The notes: generated from the sequence alone by a model not told the origin. A DNA stretch of 64,000 bases from Bacteroidales bacterium (GCA_024401335.1 JAKSLH010000006.1:62001-126000); one strand, 5' to 3'. Positions 18,479 to 28,975 are shown, counted from the first letter of the stretch. Program-made: numbers and translations.

Positions 18479-19717
18479 ATGCTTTACTATTTATTTCAGT
18501 ATTTGAAGGAGTTGGGAATGCCAGGCGCAGGCGTTTTCCAGTATATCTCTTTCAGAGCAGGTCTCGCTGCTGTTATAGCCCTTATCATGGCAACAGTAAT
18601 AGGACGCCACGTCATTCACCTTCTTCAGAAACAGCAGATAGGTGAGATTGTCAGAGACCTTGGTCTTGAGGGACAGTTGCAGAAGAAGGGAACACCAACG
18701 ATGGGTGGTGTGATCATTATAGCATCGATATTATTGCCGGTTCTGCTTTTCAACAAGCTTGATAATGTATATGTGATACTTATGGTCATAGCGACTTTGT
18801 GGTTGGGTACAATAGGTTTCATCGACGACTATATCAAGGTGTTCAAGAAGGACAAGGAGGGCTTGGCTGGCCGATTTAAGATCGTGGGTCAGGTGGGTAT
18901 CGGATTGATAGTTGCCGGTACTATGTATTTCAACAATGATGTCATTGTAAGAGAAAAGACATCTGTTGAGGTTATCTCTGAGAATGTTCAAGATGAGAGT
19001 CAGATTGTCATCGAGACAACAAGTCAGGATGTAAAGGCTCCAATGACATCAGTGCCTTTCTTCAAGAATAATAAGTTCGACTATCGTTCTGTATTCTTCT
19101 GGATGAGCGAAGACAATCAGAATGCTGTAGGATGGCTCTTCTATGCTCTCGTTATCATATTTGTGATAACTGCAGTTAGTAATGGCGCTAACATGACTGA
19201 TGGTCTTGATGGATTGGCGGCGGGTGTGTCGGCGATAATAGGTACAGCATTGGGTATATTCGCTTATGTATCGAGCCATACCGAATATGCCAACTACTTG
19301 AATATAATGTATATACCAAATTCTTCGGAGCTTGTTATATATATAGCGGCTTTCATCGGAGCAACCATGGGATTCCTTTGGTATAATTCATATCCGGCAC
19401 AGGTGTTCATGGGTGACACAGGTAGCTTGACTCTGGGTGGTATCATAGGTCTCTTTGCGATACTTATCCGTATTGAGCTGCTGTTGCCTATACTTTGCGG
19501 TATCTTCTTGGTGGAGAATGTTTCGGTTATGATCCAGGTGAGCTACTTCAAGTACACAAAGAAAAAATATGGTGAGGGCCGACGTATATTCAAGATGGCG
19601 CCTTTGCATCACCATTATCAGAAGAAGGGCTATGTAGAGCCAAAGATCGTGACTCGTTTCTGGCTCATTGGCCTGATATTGGCAATTATCACACTTGTTA
19701 CACTTAAGATACGATAA
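18479..19717 (+). CDS. mraY: Phospho-MurNAc-pentapeptide translocase MraY
   Basis: The 412-residue polytopic membrane enzyme makes lipid I by transferring phospho-MurNAc-pentapeptide to undecaprenyl phosphate. Diagnostic segments are 'GTPTMGGV', 'GFIDDYIKV', '[12 protein letters not shown]', '[12 protein letters not shown]' and '[12 protein letters not shown]'. It is about 50 residues longer than the E. coli enzyme because of an insertion at about residues 150-215. That insertion is rich in Glu, Val, Ser and Thr and lies between two membrane helices. It follows murE and precedes murD. Confidence 0.95.
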   Translation: MLYYLFQYLKELGMPGAGVFQYISFRAGLAAVIALIMATVIGRHVIHLLQKQQIGEIVRDLGLEGQLQKKGTPTMGGVIIIASILLPVLLFNKLDNVYVILMVIATLWLGTIGFIDDYIKVFKKDKEGLAGRFKIVGQVGIGLIVAGTMYFNNDVIVREKTSVEVISENVQDESQIVIETTSQDVKAPMTSVPFFKNNKFDYRSVFFWMSEDNQNAVGWLFYALVIIFVITAVSNGANMTDGLDGLAAGVSAIIGTALGIFAYVSSHTEYANYLNIMYIPNSSELVIYIAAFIGATMGFLWYNSYPAQVFMGDTGSLTLGGIIGLFAILIRIELLLPILCGIFLVENVSVMIQVSYFKYTKKKYGEGRRIFKMAPLHHHYQKKGYVEPKIVTRFWLIGLILAIITLVTLKIR

Positions 19718-19745
19718 GGTTTACGCACAAATAAATAATACGGGT

Positions 19746-21086
19746 ATGAAGAAATTGATAATACTTGGTGGTGGTGAGAGTGGTGTCGGAACAGCTCTGC
19801 TGGGACAGATGAAGGGATTTGAAGTGTTCCTTTCTGATAGCGGTCAGCTTAAGCCACAACATAAGGAGGAATTGGAGAAGGCAGGAATAAGATATGAAGA
19901 GGGAGGACATACAGAAGAGAATATTCTCGTGGCCGATGAGGTTGTGAAGAGCCCTGGCATTCCTGAAAAAGCACCGATTATCAAGAAGCTTCGCGAGAAG
20001 AATGTGCATATCATCTCTGAAATAGAATTTGCTTCAAGATATACTAAGGCTAAGAAGATCTGCATAACAGGTTCAAACGGCAAGACAACAACAACTTTGC
20101 TTACTCATCATCTGCTTACTACAGCAAAATATAAGGCGGAGTTGGCTGGTAATGTAGGAACAAGTCTTGCTCGTCAAATTGCTGCTGGCAATGAGCCCGA
20201 CTGGTATGTCATTGAGCTTAGCAGTTTCCAGCTTGACGGCATGTACGATTTCAAGGCTGATATAGCTATTCTGAATAACATCACTCCTGATCATCTTGAC
20301 AGGTACGAATATAAGTTTGAGAACTATATCCGTTCTAAGTTCCGCATTTTGCAGAACCAGACAAAGGCCGATGCATTCATTTATAATGCTGATGACCCTG
20401 TGACTGCTGAGTGGTTGCCAAATATGAGTGTTGGCGCGACACCATATGCTGTGACAACAAAGAAAACTGGCACACCGGTATATACTAAGGATGGGGTGAT
20501 GCATGTAGCTGTTGACAAGTCTAAGAACTTCACGTTTATGACTGAGAATCTGCCTATCAAGGGTCTTCATAATATCTACAATGCTATGCAGGCTTGTACA
20601 GCGGTACAGCTCGTTGGTTTGACTGACGAAGAGATAGCATTGGGACTTAAGTCTTTTGTCAATGCTCATCACCGACTGGAGTTTGTTAGAGAATTTGATG
20701 GTGTAGAGTATATCGATGATTCGAAGGCTACAAATGTAGATTCTGCATGGTATGCTCTTGAGTGTCAGAAGAAGCCTGTGGTCTGGATCGCTGGTGGTAC
20801 AGATAAGGGTAATGACTATTCGGCTCTTAATGAATTGGCAAAGGCAAAGATTAAGACATTGGTTTGTCTTGGCGTTGACAATGCAAAACTCATAAAGTCA
20901 TTTCAGGGCATAATACCTGTCATACTCGAAGCAAAGAGTATGCAGGAATGTATCGACAAGTGTCGTGCTGCGGCACAACCGGGAGATGTTGTTCTGTTGT
21001 CTCCTTGCTGTGCAAGTTTCGACCTCTTCAATAGCTATAAGCATAGAGGCGATTTGTTTAAGGAATGTGCCAACAATCTTAAATAA
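19746..21086 (+). CDS. murD: UDP-MurNAc-L-alanine:D-glutamate ligase MurD
   Basis: The start at 19746 ('MKKLIILGGGESG') gives 446 residues; the frame extends upstream into mraY but the Rossmann-like N-terminus fixes the start. The ATP loop 'GSNGKTTTT', the 'ITPDHLDRYE' segment and 'HRLEFV' followed by 'IDDSKATN' are typical. It adds D-Glu to UDP-MurNAc-L-Ala in the cytoplasm. ftsW starts 11 nt downstream. Confidence 0.94.
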   Translation: MKKLIILGGGESGVGTALLGQMKGFEVFLSDSGQLKPQHKEELEKAGIRYEEGGHTEENILVADEVVKSPGIPEKAPIIKKLREKNVHIISEIEFASRYTKAKKICITGSNGKTTTTLLTHHLLTTAKYKAELAGNVGTSLARQIAAGNEPDWYVIELSSFQLDGMYDFKADIAILNNITPDHLDRYEYKFENYIRSKFRILQNQTKADAFIYNADDPVTAEWLPNMSVGATPYAVTTKKTGTPVYTKDGVMHVAVDKSKNFTFMTENLPIKGLHNIYNAMQACTAVQLVGLTDEEIALGLKSFVNAHHRLEFVREFDGVEYIDDSKATNVDSAWYALECQKKPVVWIAGGTDKGNDYSALNELAKAKIKTLVCLGVDNAKLIKSFQGIIPVILEAKSMQECIDKCRAAAQPGDVVLLSPCCASFDLFNSYKHRGDLFKECANNLK

Positions 21087-21097
21087 GATCAATAGTA

Positions 21098-22297
21098 ATG
21101 ATTGAGAAGCTGAAAAGATATTGTAAGGGAGATGGCTATATGTGGGGAGCAATAGTGTTTTTGCTCATCACATCTATATTGTCTGTCTACAGTTCGTCAA
21201 CTACACTTGCATATCAGTATGGAAATGATATAGCTACGCTCATATTCCGTCATGGCTTGATGTTGGTAGGAGGTGTGGTGATTATGACGATTTTCAGTAA
21301 TGTCTCGCCTAAATACATAAGCGGTTTCTCGACCTTTGCGCTGATAATAGGCCTGTTGGGCGTTGTCGGTGCTCTGTTGGGCGGCAGTGAGATCAATGGC
21401 TCTGCTCGATGGCTTAAGGTGGGAGGTTTCACAATCCAGCCTTCAGAGATGCTCAAGATAGCATTGATGGTCTTTGTTTCTAAGCAGTTGGCTATAAACA
21501 ACACAGAACCTGATCGTGCGTTTTGGCCTTGCATCATGGCTATAGGTATATCATGTGTTTGCGTAATGATTGAGAACCTCTCCACCTGTTTGCTTATGGG
21601 TATGTCGTGCGTGATTATGATGTTTATCGGACGTGTTTCATTAAGTAAACTGTTGGGTACGGGTGCAATCATAGCAACGATTCTTGTTGGTGTCATATTG
21701 TTTGCCGATTCTGCTCAGAGCTTTTTCCCTAGAGCGATTACCTGGAGAGCCCGAATAGAACGCTACCTAGGTAATAATGAAAATGTTGGTAAGAGTGATG
21801 ACTATCAGGCAGAACAGGCTCTTATGGCTGTGTCAACAGGTGGTATCTTTGGTAAGGGTCCGGGCAACAGCTATAGCAAGAATTTTCTGCCTATGGCAAA
21901 CAGTGACTTTATCTATTCGATTATTCTGGAGGAGTACGGTATTTGGGGTGGCGGTTTGATAATTATCTGTTACCTGATAATAATGGCTAGAGCTTTGCTG
22001 GTTGCCAGACGTTGTGAGAAGGCTTTTCATGCTTATACCTTGCTGGGCCTGGCTCTGCTTCTGACACTCCAGGCTATGATAAATATGTTTGTGGGTGTGG
22101 GTCTTATGCCGGTAACTGGTCAGACTCTGCCAATGGTCAGTCAAGGTGGTTCGTCAAACCTGCTTACTGGTTGCGCATTGGGTATAATGTTGTCTATTAC
22201 TGAACAAGCTAATAAGAAGGCTGCAGAAGAGACTAGCGTGGCTAAGCAGGGTGAAGAGGATGAACTCTACGATGAAGCGGAAGCCGTAGAGTTATAA
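21098..22297 (+). CDS. ftsW: Septal peptidoglycan polymerase FtsW (SEDS family)
   Basis: The 399-residue protein has about ten membrane helices. SEDS-family landmarks are 'GSARWLKVGGFTIQPSE', 'ALMAVSTGGIFGKGPGNS', 'SDFIYSIILEEYG' and 'GQTLPMVSQGGSS'. It polymerises lipid II at the septum in complex with FtsI. The C-terminal tail is acidic. Position between murD and murG distinguishes it from RodA. Confidence 0.93.
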   Translation: MIEKLKRYCKGDGYMWGAIVFLLITSILSVYSSSTTLAYQYGNDIATLIFRHGLMLVGGVVIMTIFSNVSPKYISGFSTFALIIGLLGVVGALLGGSEINGSARWLKVGGFTIQPSEMLKIALMVFVSKQLAINNTEPDRAFWPCIMAIGISCVCVMIENLSTCLLMGMSCVIMMFIGRVSLSKLLGTGAIIATILVGVILFADSAQSFFPRAITWRARIERYLGNNENVGKSDDYQAEQALMAVSTGGIFGKGPGNSYSKNFLPMANSDFIYSIILEEYGIWGGGLIIICYLIIMARALLVARRCEKAFHAYTLLGLALLLTLQAMINMFVGVGLMPVTGQTLPMVSQGGSSNLLTGCALGIMLSITEQANKKAAEETSVAKQGEEDELYDEAEAVEL

Positions 22298-22339
22298 ATA
22301 TGAATAGAAATAGAATATAAGCAATTAAATATAAGCGAT

Positions 22340-23440
22340 ATGCGAGTAATAATAAGTGGTGGTGGTACTGGAGGACATATATTCCCAGCCATATCAATTG
22401 CCAATGCTTTGAAAGAAGCCGACCCTTCAATAGAGATATTGTTTGTTGGCGCTCAGGGAAAGATGGAGATGGAGAAGGTTCCTGCTGCCGGCTATGAAAT
22501 AGTTGGTTTGCCTGTTGCTGGTTTCCATAGAAAGCTCAATCTTAGAAATATAGGACGTAACCTGTTGTTCCCTTTCCGCCTTGTGTCTAGCTTGATAAAG
22601 GCTAGCTCGGTTGTCAAGAATTTCAAGCCAGATGTTGCCGTTGGTGTGGGTGGTTATGCTAGTGGTCCTGTGTTGCAGCGTGCTGCTAAAAATGGAGTGC
22701 CATGCCTTGTTCAGGAACAGAATTCTTATCCTGGCGTGACTAATAAGATATTGGCTAAGGATGCTAAGAAGATATGCGTCGCTTATCCAAATATGGAGAG
22801 ATTTTTCCCTCAGGAAAAGATCATTATGACTGGTAATCCTGTCCGTCAGTCTCTCCTCGCTCCTGTTGACAGGGCTGAGGCTCTCAAGGCGTTCGGCCTG
22901 GAGGAGGGTAAGCCTGTCGTACTGGTTATCGGTGGTAGCCTTGGAGCAAGATCTATCAACCAGGGAATACTTGCTACGCTTAACGACCTGCCTGATGATG
23001 TGCAGCTGTTATGGCAGACCGGTAAGATATATTATGACGGTATAAAGGCTGAACTCGATAAGAATCCGCGCAGCAATGTTCATGCATCTGACTTTATCAA
23101 GAGAATGGATCTGGCGTTCGGAATAGCTGACATAGTTATTTCACGTGCAGGCGCAAGTAGCATATCTGAATTGGCTTTGTTGGGTAAATCATCTATTCTG
23201 GTCCCTTCTCCAAATGTGAGCGAAGATCACCAGACAAAGAACGCTATGGCTCTTGTAAACGAGAATGCCGCTCTTATGGTTAAGGATGCTGATTCACAGA
23301 CATTGATCAAGGAGAGTCTTAAGGCATTGGCAGATAAGGATAACCTGGCAAAGCTCGGTGAGAATATCAAGAAGTTTGCTCGTCCAAATGCTGCTGCTGA
23401 TATCGCCAGAGAGGTGATGTCATTGGTCGAGGGCAAATAG
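22340..23440 (+). CDS. murG: UDP-GlcNAc:lipid I GlcNAc transferase MurG
   Basis: The 366-residue GT28 enzyme makes lipid II on the inner face of the membrane. The N-terminal G-loop 'GGGTGGHIFPA', the second G-loop 'VGVGGYASGPVL' and the donor-site segment 'ISRAGASSISELA' are complete. A 42-nt gap separates it from ftsW and 22 nt from murC; no promoter is visible in either gap. Confidence 0.95.
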   Translation: MRVIISGGGTGGHIFPAISIANALKEADPSIEILFVGAQGKMEMEKVPAAGYEIVGLPVAGFHRKLNLRNIGRNLLFPFRLVSSLIKASSVVKNFKPDVAVGVGGYASGPVLQRAAKNGVPCLVQEQNSYPGVTNKILAKDAKKICVAYPNMERFFPQEKIIMTGNPVRQSLLAPVDRAEALKAFGLEEGKPVVLVIGGSLGARSINQGILATLNDLPDDVQLLWQTGKIYYDGIKAELDKNPRSNVHASDFIKRMDLAFGIADIVISRAGASSISELALLGKSSILVPSPNVSEDHQTKNAMALVNENAALMVKDADSQTLIKESLKALADKDNLAKLGENIKKFARPNAAADIAREVMSLVEGK

Positions 23441-23462
23441 CAATTGTTAGGAGAGTAAAGAT

Positions 23463-24851
23463 ATGGCAGAGTACAAGAATATTTATTTCATAGGAATTGG
23501 TGGAATAGGCATGAGTGCCATCGCACGCCATTTCAACGCTATCGGCTACAATGTGGCTGGTTATGACAAGACGCGTACAAAGCTCACTGAAGAGATTGAG
23601 GCGGAAGGTATAAGCATAACTTACGATGATGATGTTGATACCATAGCGGAGATCTATAAGGACAAGGAGCTGACGAAGGTTGTTGTTACCCCTGCCATAC
23701 CGCAAGATAACAAGATATTGAACTTCTTCCGATCGGGCGGTTATGAAATGGTGAAGCGCGCGGTTATGCTGGGTGACCTGACTTCCAAGTCTGATGCTAT
23801 ATGTATTGCTGGAACACATGGTAAGACTACCACATCGACTCTTACTGCTCATATCCTGAAAAACTCTTCATTGGGTTGCTCTGCCTTCCTAGGAGGTATA
23901 TCAACAAACTACGAAACAAACTACTGGTGTAATACCGAGTCTAGTTTTGTGGTTACCGAAGCTGACGAATATGACCGTTCTTTCTTGTTCTTGCACCCAT
24001 ATCTGTCTCTTATTACTGCTATGGATGCTGACCATCTTGATATCTATGGCACAAAAGAAGAGGTGGTCAAGGCTTTCAAGCAGTTCGCTAATCTAACAAC
24101 TGTTGGCGGCTCTCTTGTTTATAAACTCGGATTGCCAATAACTGAGAAGGATGTCGATGAAGATGTAGAGCTGTTTACCTATTCGAAGGACAATACCGAT
24201 GCCGACTTTTATGCCTTTGACATAAAGCTTAGCAATGGTCGTTATAAATTTTCTATCTCAACACCTTTCGGAATCGTCAGAAATGTCACTTTAGGTTTGC
24301 CTGGAAAGCATAATGTAGAGAATGCGGTGGCTGCCGCTGCATTGGCTATGCTTGCTGGCGCTGACGAAGATGAAGTGCGTAATGCGATGAAGTCTTTCAA
24401 GGGCAACCGCCGTAGATTCCAGTATAGAATAGAGGGAAAAGATGTGGTGCTGATAGATGATTATGCACATCATCCTGAAGAGATAAAAACTATGCTTACT
24501 TCTGTCAAGGAGATGTATGACGGCAGAAAGGTGACGGTGGTGTTCCAGCCTCATCTATATACACGAACAAGGGATTTCGCGTCGGGTTTCGCTAAGTCTC
24601 TTTCAATAGCCGATAGAGTGCTGTTGCTTGACATATATCCTGCTCGCGAATTGCCGATAGAAGGTGTCAGCAGCAAGATGTTGGCGGAGAAGATGAAGGG
24701 TGTTGATGTGAAGCTGACCGATAAGGAAAAGCTTATGGATGACATCCTGGAAAAACCTCTTGACGTTCTCGTTATGATGGGCGCCGGCAACATTGATGCT
24801 ATGGTGCCACAAGTAGAGGCTCGTATAAAAGAGATAAAGGGTATCAGTTAA
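23463..24851 (+). CDS. murC: UDP-MurNAc:L-alanine ligase MurC
   Basis: The 462-residue ligase commits UDP-MurNAc to stem peptide synthesis. It shows the N-terminal 'IGIGGIGMSAIA' loop, ATP loop 'GTHGKTTTS', 'EADEYDRSF' and 'DDYAHHPEEI'. Length and order of motifs are normal. It is followed 34 nt later by ftsQ. Confidence 0.95.
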   Translation: MAEYKNIYFIGIGGIGMSAIARHFNAIGYNVAGYDKTRTKLTEEIEAEGISITYDDDVDTIAEIYKDKELTKVVVTPAIPQDNKILNFFRSGGYEMVKRAVMLGDLTSKSDAICIAGTHGKTTTSTLTAHILKNSSLGCSAFLGGISTNYETNYWCNTESSFVVTEADEYDRSFLFLHPYLSLITAMDADHLDIYGTKEEVVKAFKQFANLTTVGGSLVYKLGLPITEKDVDEDVELFTYSKDNTDADFYAFDIKLSNGRYKFSISTPFGIVRNVTLGLPGKHNVENAVAAAALAMLAGADEDEVRNAMKSFKGNRRRFQYRIEGKDVVLIDDYAHHPEEIKTMLTSVKEMYDGRKVTVVFQPHLYTRTRDFASGFAKSLSIADRVLLLDIYPARELPIEGVSSKMLAEKMKGVDVKLTDKEKLMDDILEKPLDVLVMMGAGNIDAMVPQVEARIKEIKGIS

Positions 24852-24885
24852 AGGAGTAAATTAAAAAACATTTATATTTGCATCG

Positions 24886-25647
24886 ATGAAAGAGGCAAAG
24901 GACAGTGGTCGTAGTGTGTGGATGAGGTTGTTGCGATTTATAATCGTGATAATCGTAATGCTCTATTATCCAATCGTTATGGCTTTTGTCTCTGCTGAAA
25001 AGTCGGAGATTGAATGTAACAGTGTGGTTGCGAAAATCGACAACCGCTCTGATGATGTGATGATAACAAAATCCGACCTGGAGCAGATGGTTCTTCGCAG
25101 TTGGCCGGCCATAAAGGGCACTAGACTGGACGAGATCAACCTTGACGAGATGGAAAAGACTATTGAACTTTCTCCTGTAGTCAAAAAATGCGAGATGTAC
25201 ACAACTCCTGGAGGTGTGCTTCATGTAGAGGTTACTCAGCGTGAGCCACTGATGCATGTGTTTGCGGGAGGCGGATCATATTACATGGACAGCGATGGCA
25301 ATAAGTTCATTGCCCAGCGAGGGATGAAGGCTAATGCTATAGTAGTTAACGGTCATGTAAATAGCGCGATTGATGATTCGGGACTGATAAGTCTTTGCCA
25401 ATATATAAAGAACAATTCATTCTGGAAGGCTCAGATTGAACAGGTCTATGTGACAGAAAAGGAGGAGTTTATGCTTGTGCCTAGAGTCGGTGACCACATA
25501 ATAGAATTTGGTAAGCAAGACAGGATGGAAGAGAAATTTGAACATCTGTTGGCTTTGTATCAGAAGGGATGGAAGCCTAAAGAATGGAACTTGTATAAGA
25601 AAGTGAACTTGAAATATAAAGGACAAATTATCTGCACCAAACGATAA
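24886..25647 (+). CDS. ftsQ: FtsQ-like division protein
   Basis: The 253-residue bitopic protein has a short basic cytoplasmic tail and one membrane anchor (about 14-36). A periplasmic POTRA/FtsQ-type domain follows ('CEMYTTPGGVLHVEVTQREP', about 90-130). It organises FtsL and the FtsWI synthase. Sequence is diverged from proteobacterial FtsQ; the position between murC and ftsA supports the call. Only 3 nt separate it from ftsA. Confidence 0.85.
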   Translation: MKEAKDSGRSVWMRLLRFIIVIIVMLYYPIVMAFVSAEKSEIECNSVVAKIDNRSDDVMITKSDLEQMVLRSWPAIKGTRLDEINLDEMEKTIELSPVVKKCEMYTTPGGVLHVEVTQREPLMHVFAGGGSYYMDSDGNKFIAQRGMKANAIVVNGHVNSAIDDSGLISLCQYIKNNSFWKAQIEQVYVTEKEEFMLVPRVGDHIIEFGKQDRMEEKFEHLLALYQKGWKPKEWNLYKKVNLKYKGQIICTKR

Positions 25648-25650
25648 AAT

Positions 25651-26994
25651 ATGGAAAATTACGTAATAGCACTTGATCTTGGAACTAGTAGTACAAGTAT
25701 AATTGCAGGTCTCATTGATGCAAGAGAACCTTACGGTGTTAAGGTTATTCATCAGGAGACAGCTCCACAGTCACTTGGCATCAAACGCGGTTCGATATAT
25801 AATGCAGGTGAAGCGCAGAAGATGATCAATAACCTTATCATGGGTGCAGAGAGAAAGATAAAGAAATCTCCTCAGGTGAAGAAGTGGTACATAGCTAATG
25901 TCAGCGGTTTGAACTATAGATGCGAGAACCATAGATATGATATGAACACATCGTCACAGACTATTACAGAGGTGACTCTCAACATGCTTAAGAATGAAGC
26001 GCAGAACAGAACTGTGATCTCGATGGATGAAGAGATGCTTCGTTTCGTTCCTACTGGCTATTCACTTGACAGCGCTCCTATTATCAATAATCCGGTTGAT
26101 TATATCGCTAATAAGACCGAGGGTTTCTTCCTGGCTTATATCGCTAGCAAGGAAGCTATCAACAATATCAACCAGGCTATGCCTAAAACATCAAAGCTTA
26201 ATAAGGTCTATACAGCGGCTTCTGCAAAGAGTGCTGTGTTGTTGAGCTCTGAAGATAAGAAGAGTGGTGTCGCTTTTGTTGATCTTGGCGCAGGAACGAC
26301 AAATATCGCTATCGCATTTAAGGGCGCTATTCAGTATGAAGTGTCTATCCCTTTCGGCTCTAATGCCATTACAACTGATATAGCTCAGGGAATGGAAATG
26401 AGCGAAGAGAAGGCGGAGGTTTTAAAGAAGGCTTACGGCCTCGCTGCTGAGAAGATGAACAATGACCGAATTGTCAGATTGAACATTGACGAAGAGGACG
26501 TTGAATGTGACATGAATAGGCTCGACTTCATAATACGTGCTAGAGCCGAAGAGATAATTAGCTATGTCGATTCTGCTATTATGCAGTCTCGTAATCGCTC
26601 CTATGTGAAGAATATCGTGCTTGCCGGTGGTGGCGCTGAACTAAAGGGTATAGCTGACCTGTTCACTGAGAAGACTGGAATACCTACTCGCGTGGCGGTT
26701 ATGCCTAAGACGTCGATTGATGCTACTGAAGATCTGGCATTGGCAATGGGTATGGCATCCATCTTCGCACGTGAGAATAAGTCGTTGTTTATAGACAACA
26801 AGGAGAGCAATACTCCTTCATTGTTCGATCAGGATCCGCAGCCAGTACAGCCTAAGGTTGATGCACCGGTTGCTGAGACGGCTCCTCAAGAGGATAAGGC
26901 AGAAAAGAAGTCATCGTTTCTTAAACAACTCATTGGTAAGGTGGGTGATATGATAAACGATGGCCCAGATTTCAATGAGGAGAAAAAAGACTAG
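25651..26994 (+). CDS. ftsA: Actin-like division protein FtsA
   Basis: The 447-residue protein has the actin/Hsp70 phosphate-1 loop 'ALDLGTSSTSIIAG', phosphate-2 'VDLGAGTTNIAIA' and adenosine motif 'VLAGGGAELKGI'. After a Pro/Glu-rich linker, the C-terminal amphipathic helix ('SSFLKQLIGKVGDMI') should attach it to the membrane. It tethers FtsZ filaments. Confidence 0.94.
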   Translation: MENYVIALDLGTSSTSIIAGLIDAREPYGVKVIHQETAPQSLGIKRGSIYNAGEAQKMINNLIMGAERKIKKSPQVKKWYIANVSGLNYRCENHRYDMNTSSQTITEVTLNMLKNEAQNRTVISMDEEMLRFVPTGYSLDSAPIINNPVDYIANKTEGFFLAYIASKEAINNINQAMPKTSKLNKVYTAASAKSAVLLSSEDKKSGVAFVDLGAGTTNIAIAFKGAIQYEVSIPFGSNAITTDIAQGMEMSEEKAEVLKKAYGLAAEKMNNDRIVRLNIDEEDVECDMNRLDFIIRARAEEIISYVDSAIMQSRNRSYVKNIVLAGGGAELKGIADLFTEKTGIPTRVAVMPKTSIDATEDLALAMGMASIFARENKSLFIDNKESNTPSLFDQDPQPVQPKVDAPVAETAPQEDKAEKKSSFLKQLIGKVGDMINDGPDFNEEKKD

Positions 26995-27037
26995 ATATAA
27001 AATAATCCGAAATAGAACCGAATAGAAAGCAATTATT

Positions 27038-28363
27038 ATGGAAGTACCAACTATAGATATAAGTAGCGGCATCGCAGAGGATCTCGGTCCTCAGATGTCT
27101 AACATTATTCGTGTGATAGGCGTCGGCGGTGCAGGTGGAAATGCTGTAAACAACATGTATGAGGTCGGCATTCAAGGTGTTGACTATATCATCTGTAATA
27201 CAGATAAGCAGGCGTTGGAGCACAGTAAGGTGCCAACTAAGGTTCAGATAGGTAAGCGACTTACTGAAGGTCTTGGTGCGGGTAACAAGCCTGAGAGAGG
27301 ACGTGATAGCGCGATAGAGGATATCGATGAGATTAAGTCTGTGCTCGAAGGTGCCAAGATGGTCTTCGTGACAGCTGGTATGGGCGGCGGAACAGGTACT
27401 GGTGCCGCTCCCGTTATCGCTAAGCTTGCTATGGATATGAATATCCTTACTATCGGTATCGTGTCTATCCCTTATGAATGTGAAGGTGGTAAGAGAATTA
27501 AGCAGGCCATTCGAGGCATTGAGGAGATGGAGAAATGTGTCGATTCATTGCTTGTTGTAAATAGTGAGCGTTTGAACGACATGTATGGAAACCTTCCTCT
27601 TCGCGCATCAATGAAGAAGGCCGATGAGGTTCTCGCTATGGCGGCTAAGGGCCTGGCTGAGATAATAACTGTATATGGTGGTATGAACGTCGACTTTGCC
27701 GATGTTGATTCGGCAATGAGACTCAGTGGCGTGGCACTTATTGGTACAGCAACAGCAAGTGGTGAAAACCGTGCAATGGAGGCCGTGAAGAATGCTATCC
27801 ATTCACCTTTGCTTAATAATAACAAGATTAAGGGATCTCAGCATATTATTGTCAACATGACATCTAGCGATGAGTATGAGGTTACTCAGAAAGAGATGGC
27901 TCTGATAACCAACTATCTGAGAACAGAGGCTGACTTCAAGGATAACGATGATGAAACAGAGGAAGACTCACTTATCTGGGGTTCCGTTTATGACAATAAT
28001 ATGGGCGAGGAACTTCGCGTTACTGTTGTTGCCACTGGTTTCTCTACTGAAGCTATTACAGGTAAGCCATTGGAGAAGGCTGAGCCAGTAAGATTGGGCA
28101 GCAATGGTGAGATAATATCTTCGAAGGACGAAGATGAGGAGGCCGCTCATGTGATCGATCTGACAGATCCTAAGAAGCCTGGAGAATATACTGAGAAGAT
28201 AAAGAGGTTGTATGACCCGGGTGCAAATACACCAACTGAGACATATTCAACTAAGAATCTCGCAGATCCTACTATTGTGTCTTTTGAGAGTTTGAAGTCG
28301 GAAGAGGTTATAAGCAATATTGAAAACATACCTGCTTACGCTCGTAGGTCAGGTAACAAATAA
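27038..28363 (+). CDS. ftsZ: Cell division GTPase FtsZ
   Basis: The 441-residue tubulin homologue forms the Z ring. The tubulin signature GGGTGTG lies at residues 116-122, and 'VIGVGGAGGNAVNNM' begins the GTPase domain. After about residue 320 there is an acidic, variable linker. The final 'IPAYARRSGNK' is the conserved peptide that binds FtsA. It follows ftsA by 43 nt without a visible terminator. Confidence 0.97.
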   Translation: MEVPTIDISSGIAEDLGPQMSNIIRVIGVGGAGGNAVNNMYEVGIQGVDYIICNTDKQALEHSKVPTKVQIGKRLTEGLGAGNKPERGRDSAIEDIDEIKSVLEGAKMVFVTAGMGGGTGTGAAPVIAKLAMDMNILTIGIVSIPYECEGGKRIKQAIRGIEEMEKCVDSLLVVNSERLNDMYGNLPLRASMKKADEVLAMAAKGLAEIITVYGGMNVDFADVDSAMRLSGVALIGTATASGENRAMEAVKNAIHSPLLNNNKIKGSQHIIVNMTSSDEYEVTQKEMALITNYLRTEADFKDNDDETEEDSLIWGSVYDNNMGEELRVTVVATGFSTEAITGKPLEKAEPVRLGSNGEIISSKDEDEEAAHVIDLTDPKKPGEYTEKIKRLYDPGANTPTETYSTKNLADPTIVSFESLKSEEVISNIENIPAYARRSGNK

Positions 28364-28389
28364 TGTGTAACAATTAAAAAATTAAATAT

Positions 28390-28839
28390 ATGAGCTTATT
28401 TGATCAGATCAGTAAGGATATCATGGCAGCAATGAAGGCTCACGATCAGGTGCGTCTTGAGGCATTGCGCGGTGCTAAGAAGGAGTTGTTGGAGGCAAAG
28501 ACTGCTAAGCCACAGGGAACAGAACTTGAAGATGCAGAAGCTGTTAAGGTTTTGAAGAAGATGGTTAAGCAGCGTAAGGATGCAGCAGATATATTTGTAG
28601 GTCAGAACCGTCAGGATCTTGCCGAAGGTGAACTTCAGCAGGCTGCTGTTCTTGAGACTTATCTTCCTGCCGCTATGACAACAGAACAGCTCGAAGCTGC
28701 TATCAAGGAGATTATTGCTCAAAGTGGTGCAACAAGCATGAAGGAGATGGGTAAGGTTATGGGCTTGGCTAACAAGGCTCTGAGCGGCCAGGCTGATGGC
28801 AAGGATATCTCTGATTGCGTTAAGCGTCTTCTTGCATAA
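28390..28839 (+). CDS. YqeY/GatB-domain protein
   Basis: The 149-residue helical protein matches the YqeY family, which shares the C-terminal tRNA-binding fold of GatB ('LEALRGAKKELLEAKTA', 'YLPAAMTTEQLEAAI', 'MGKVMGLANKALSGQADGK'). Its function in bacteria is not settled; a tRNA-related role is suggested by the fold. It starts 26 nt after ftsZ and is the last gene before the terminator, so it appears to belong to the dcw transcript. Confidence 0.85.
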   Translation: MSLFDQISKDIMAAMKAHDQVRLEALRGAKKELLEAKTAKPQGTELEDAEAVKVLKKMVKQRKDAADIFVGQNRQDLAEGELQQAAVLETYLPAAMTTEQLEAAIKEIIAQSGATSMKEMGKVMGLANKALSGQADGKDISDCVKRLLA

Positions 28840-28868
28840 GTTTATCCTACAATAAACACATAATATGA

Positions 28869-28903
28869 AGCAGTTGAGACTTGGTGTCTCGACTGCTTTT
28901 TTT
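28869..28903 (+). terminator. Terminator of the dcw cluster
   Basis: A 12-bp stem (28869-28880 with 28886-28897, one G-T pair) is followed by seven T. Confidence 0.85.
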
Positions 28904-28918
28904 ATTTGTTGTACTCAC

Positions 28919-28950
28919 AAAAAAAGGCTGAGATCATGTTGATCCCAGCC
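28919..28950 (-). terminator. Terminator of argS
   Basis: An 11-bp stem (28926-28936 with 28940-28950, one G-T pair) is followed on the minus strand by seven T, 26 nt past the argS stop. Confidence 0.8.
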
Positions 28951-28975
28951 TCGCTTGTCTATAATGATATGTCTG

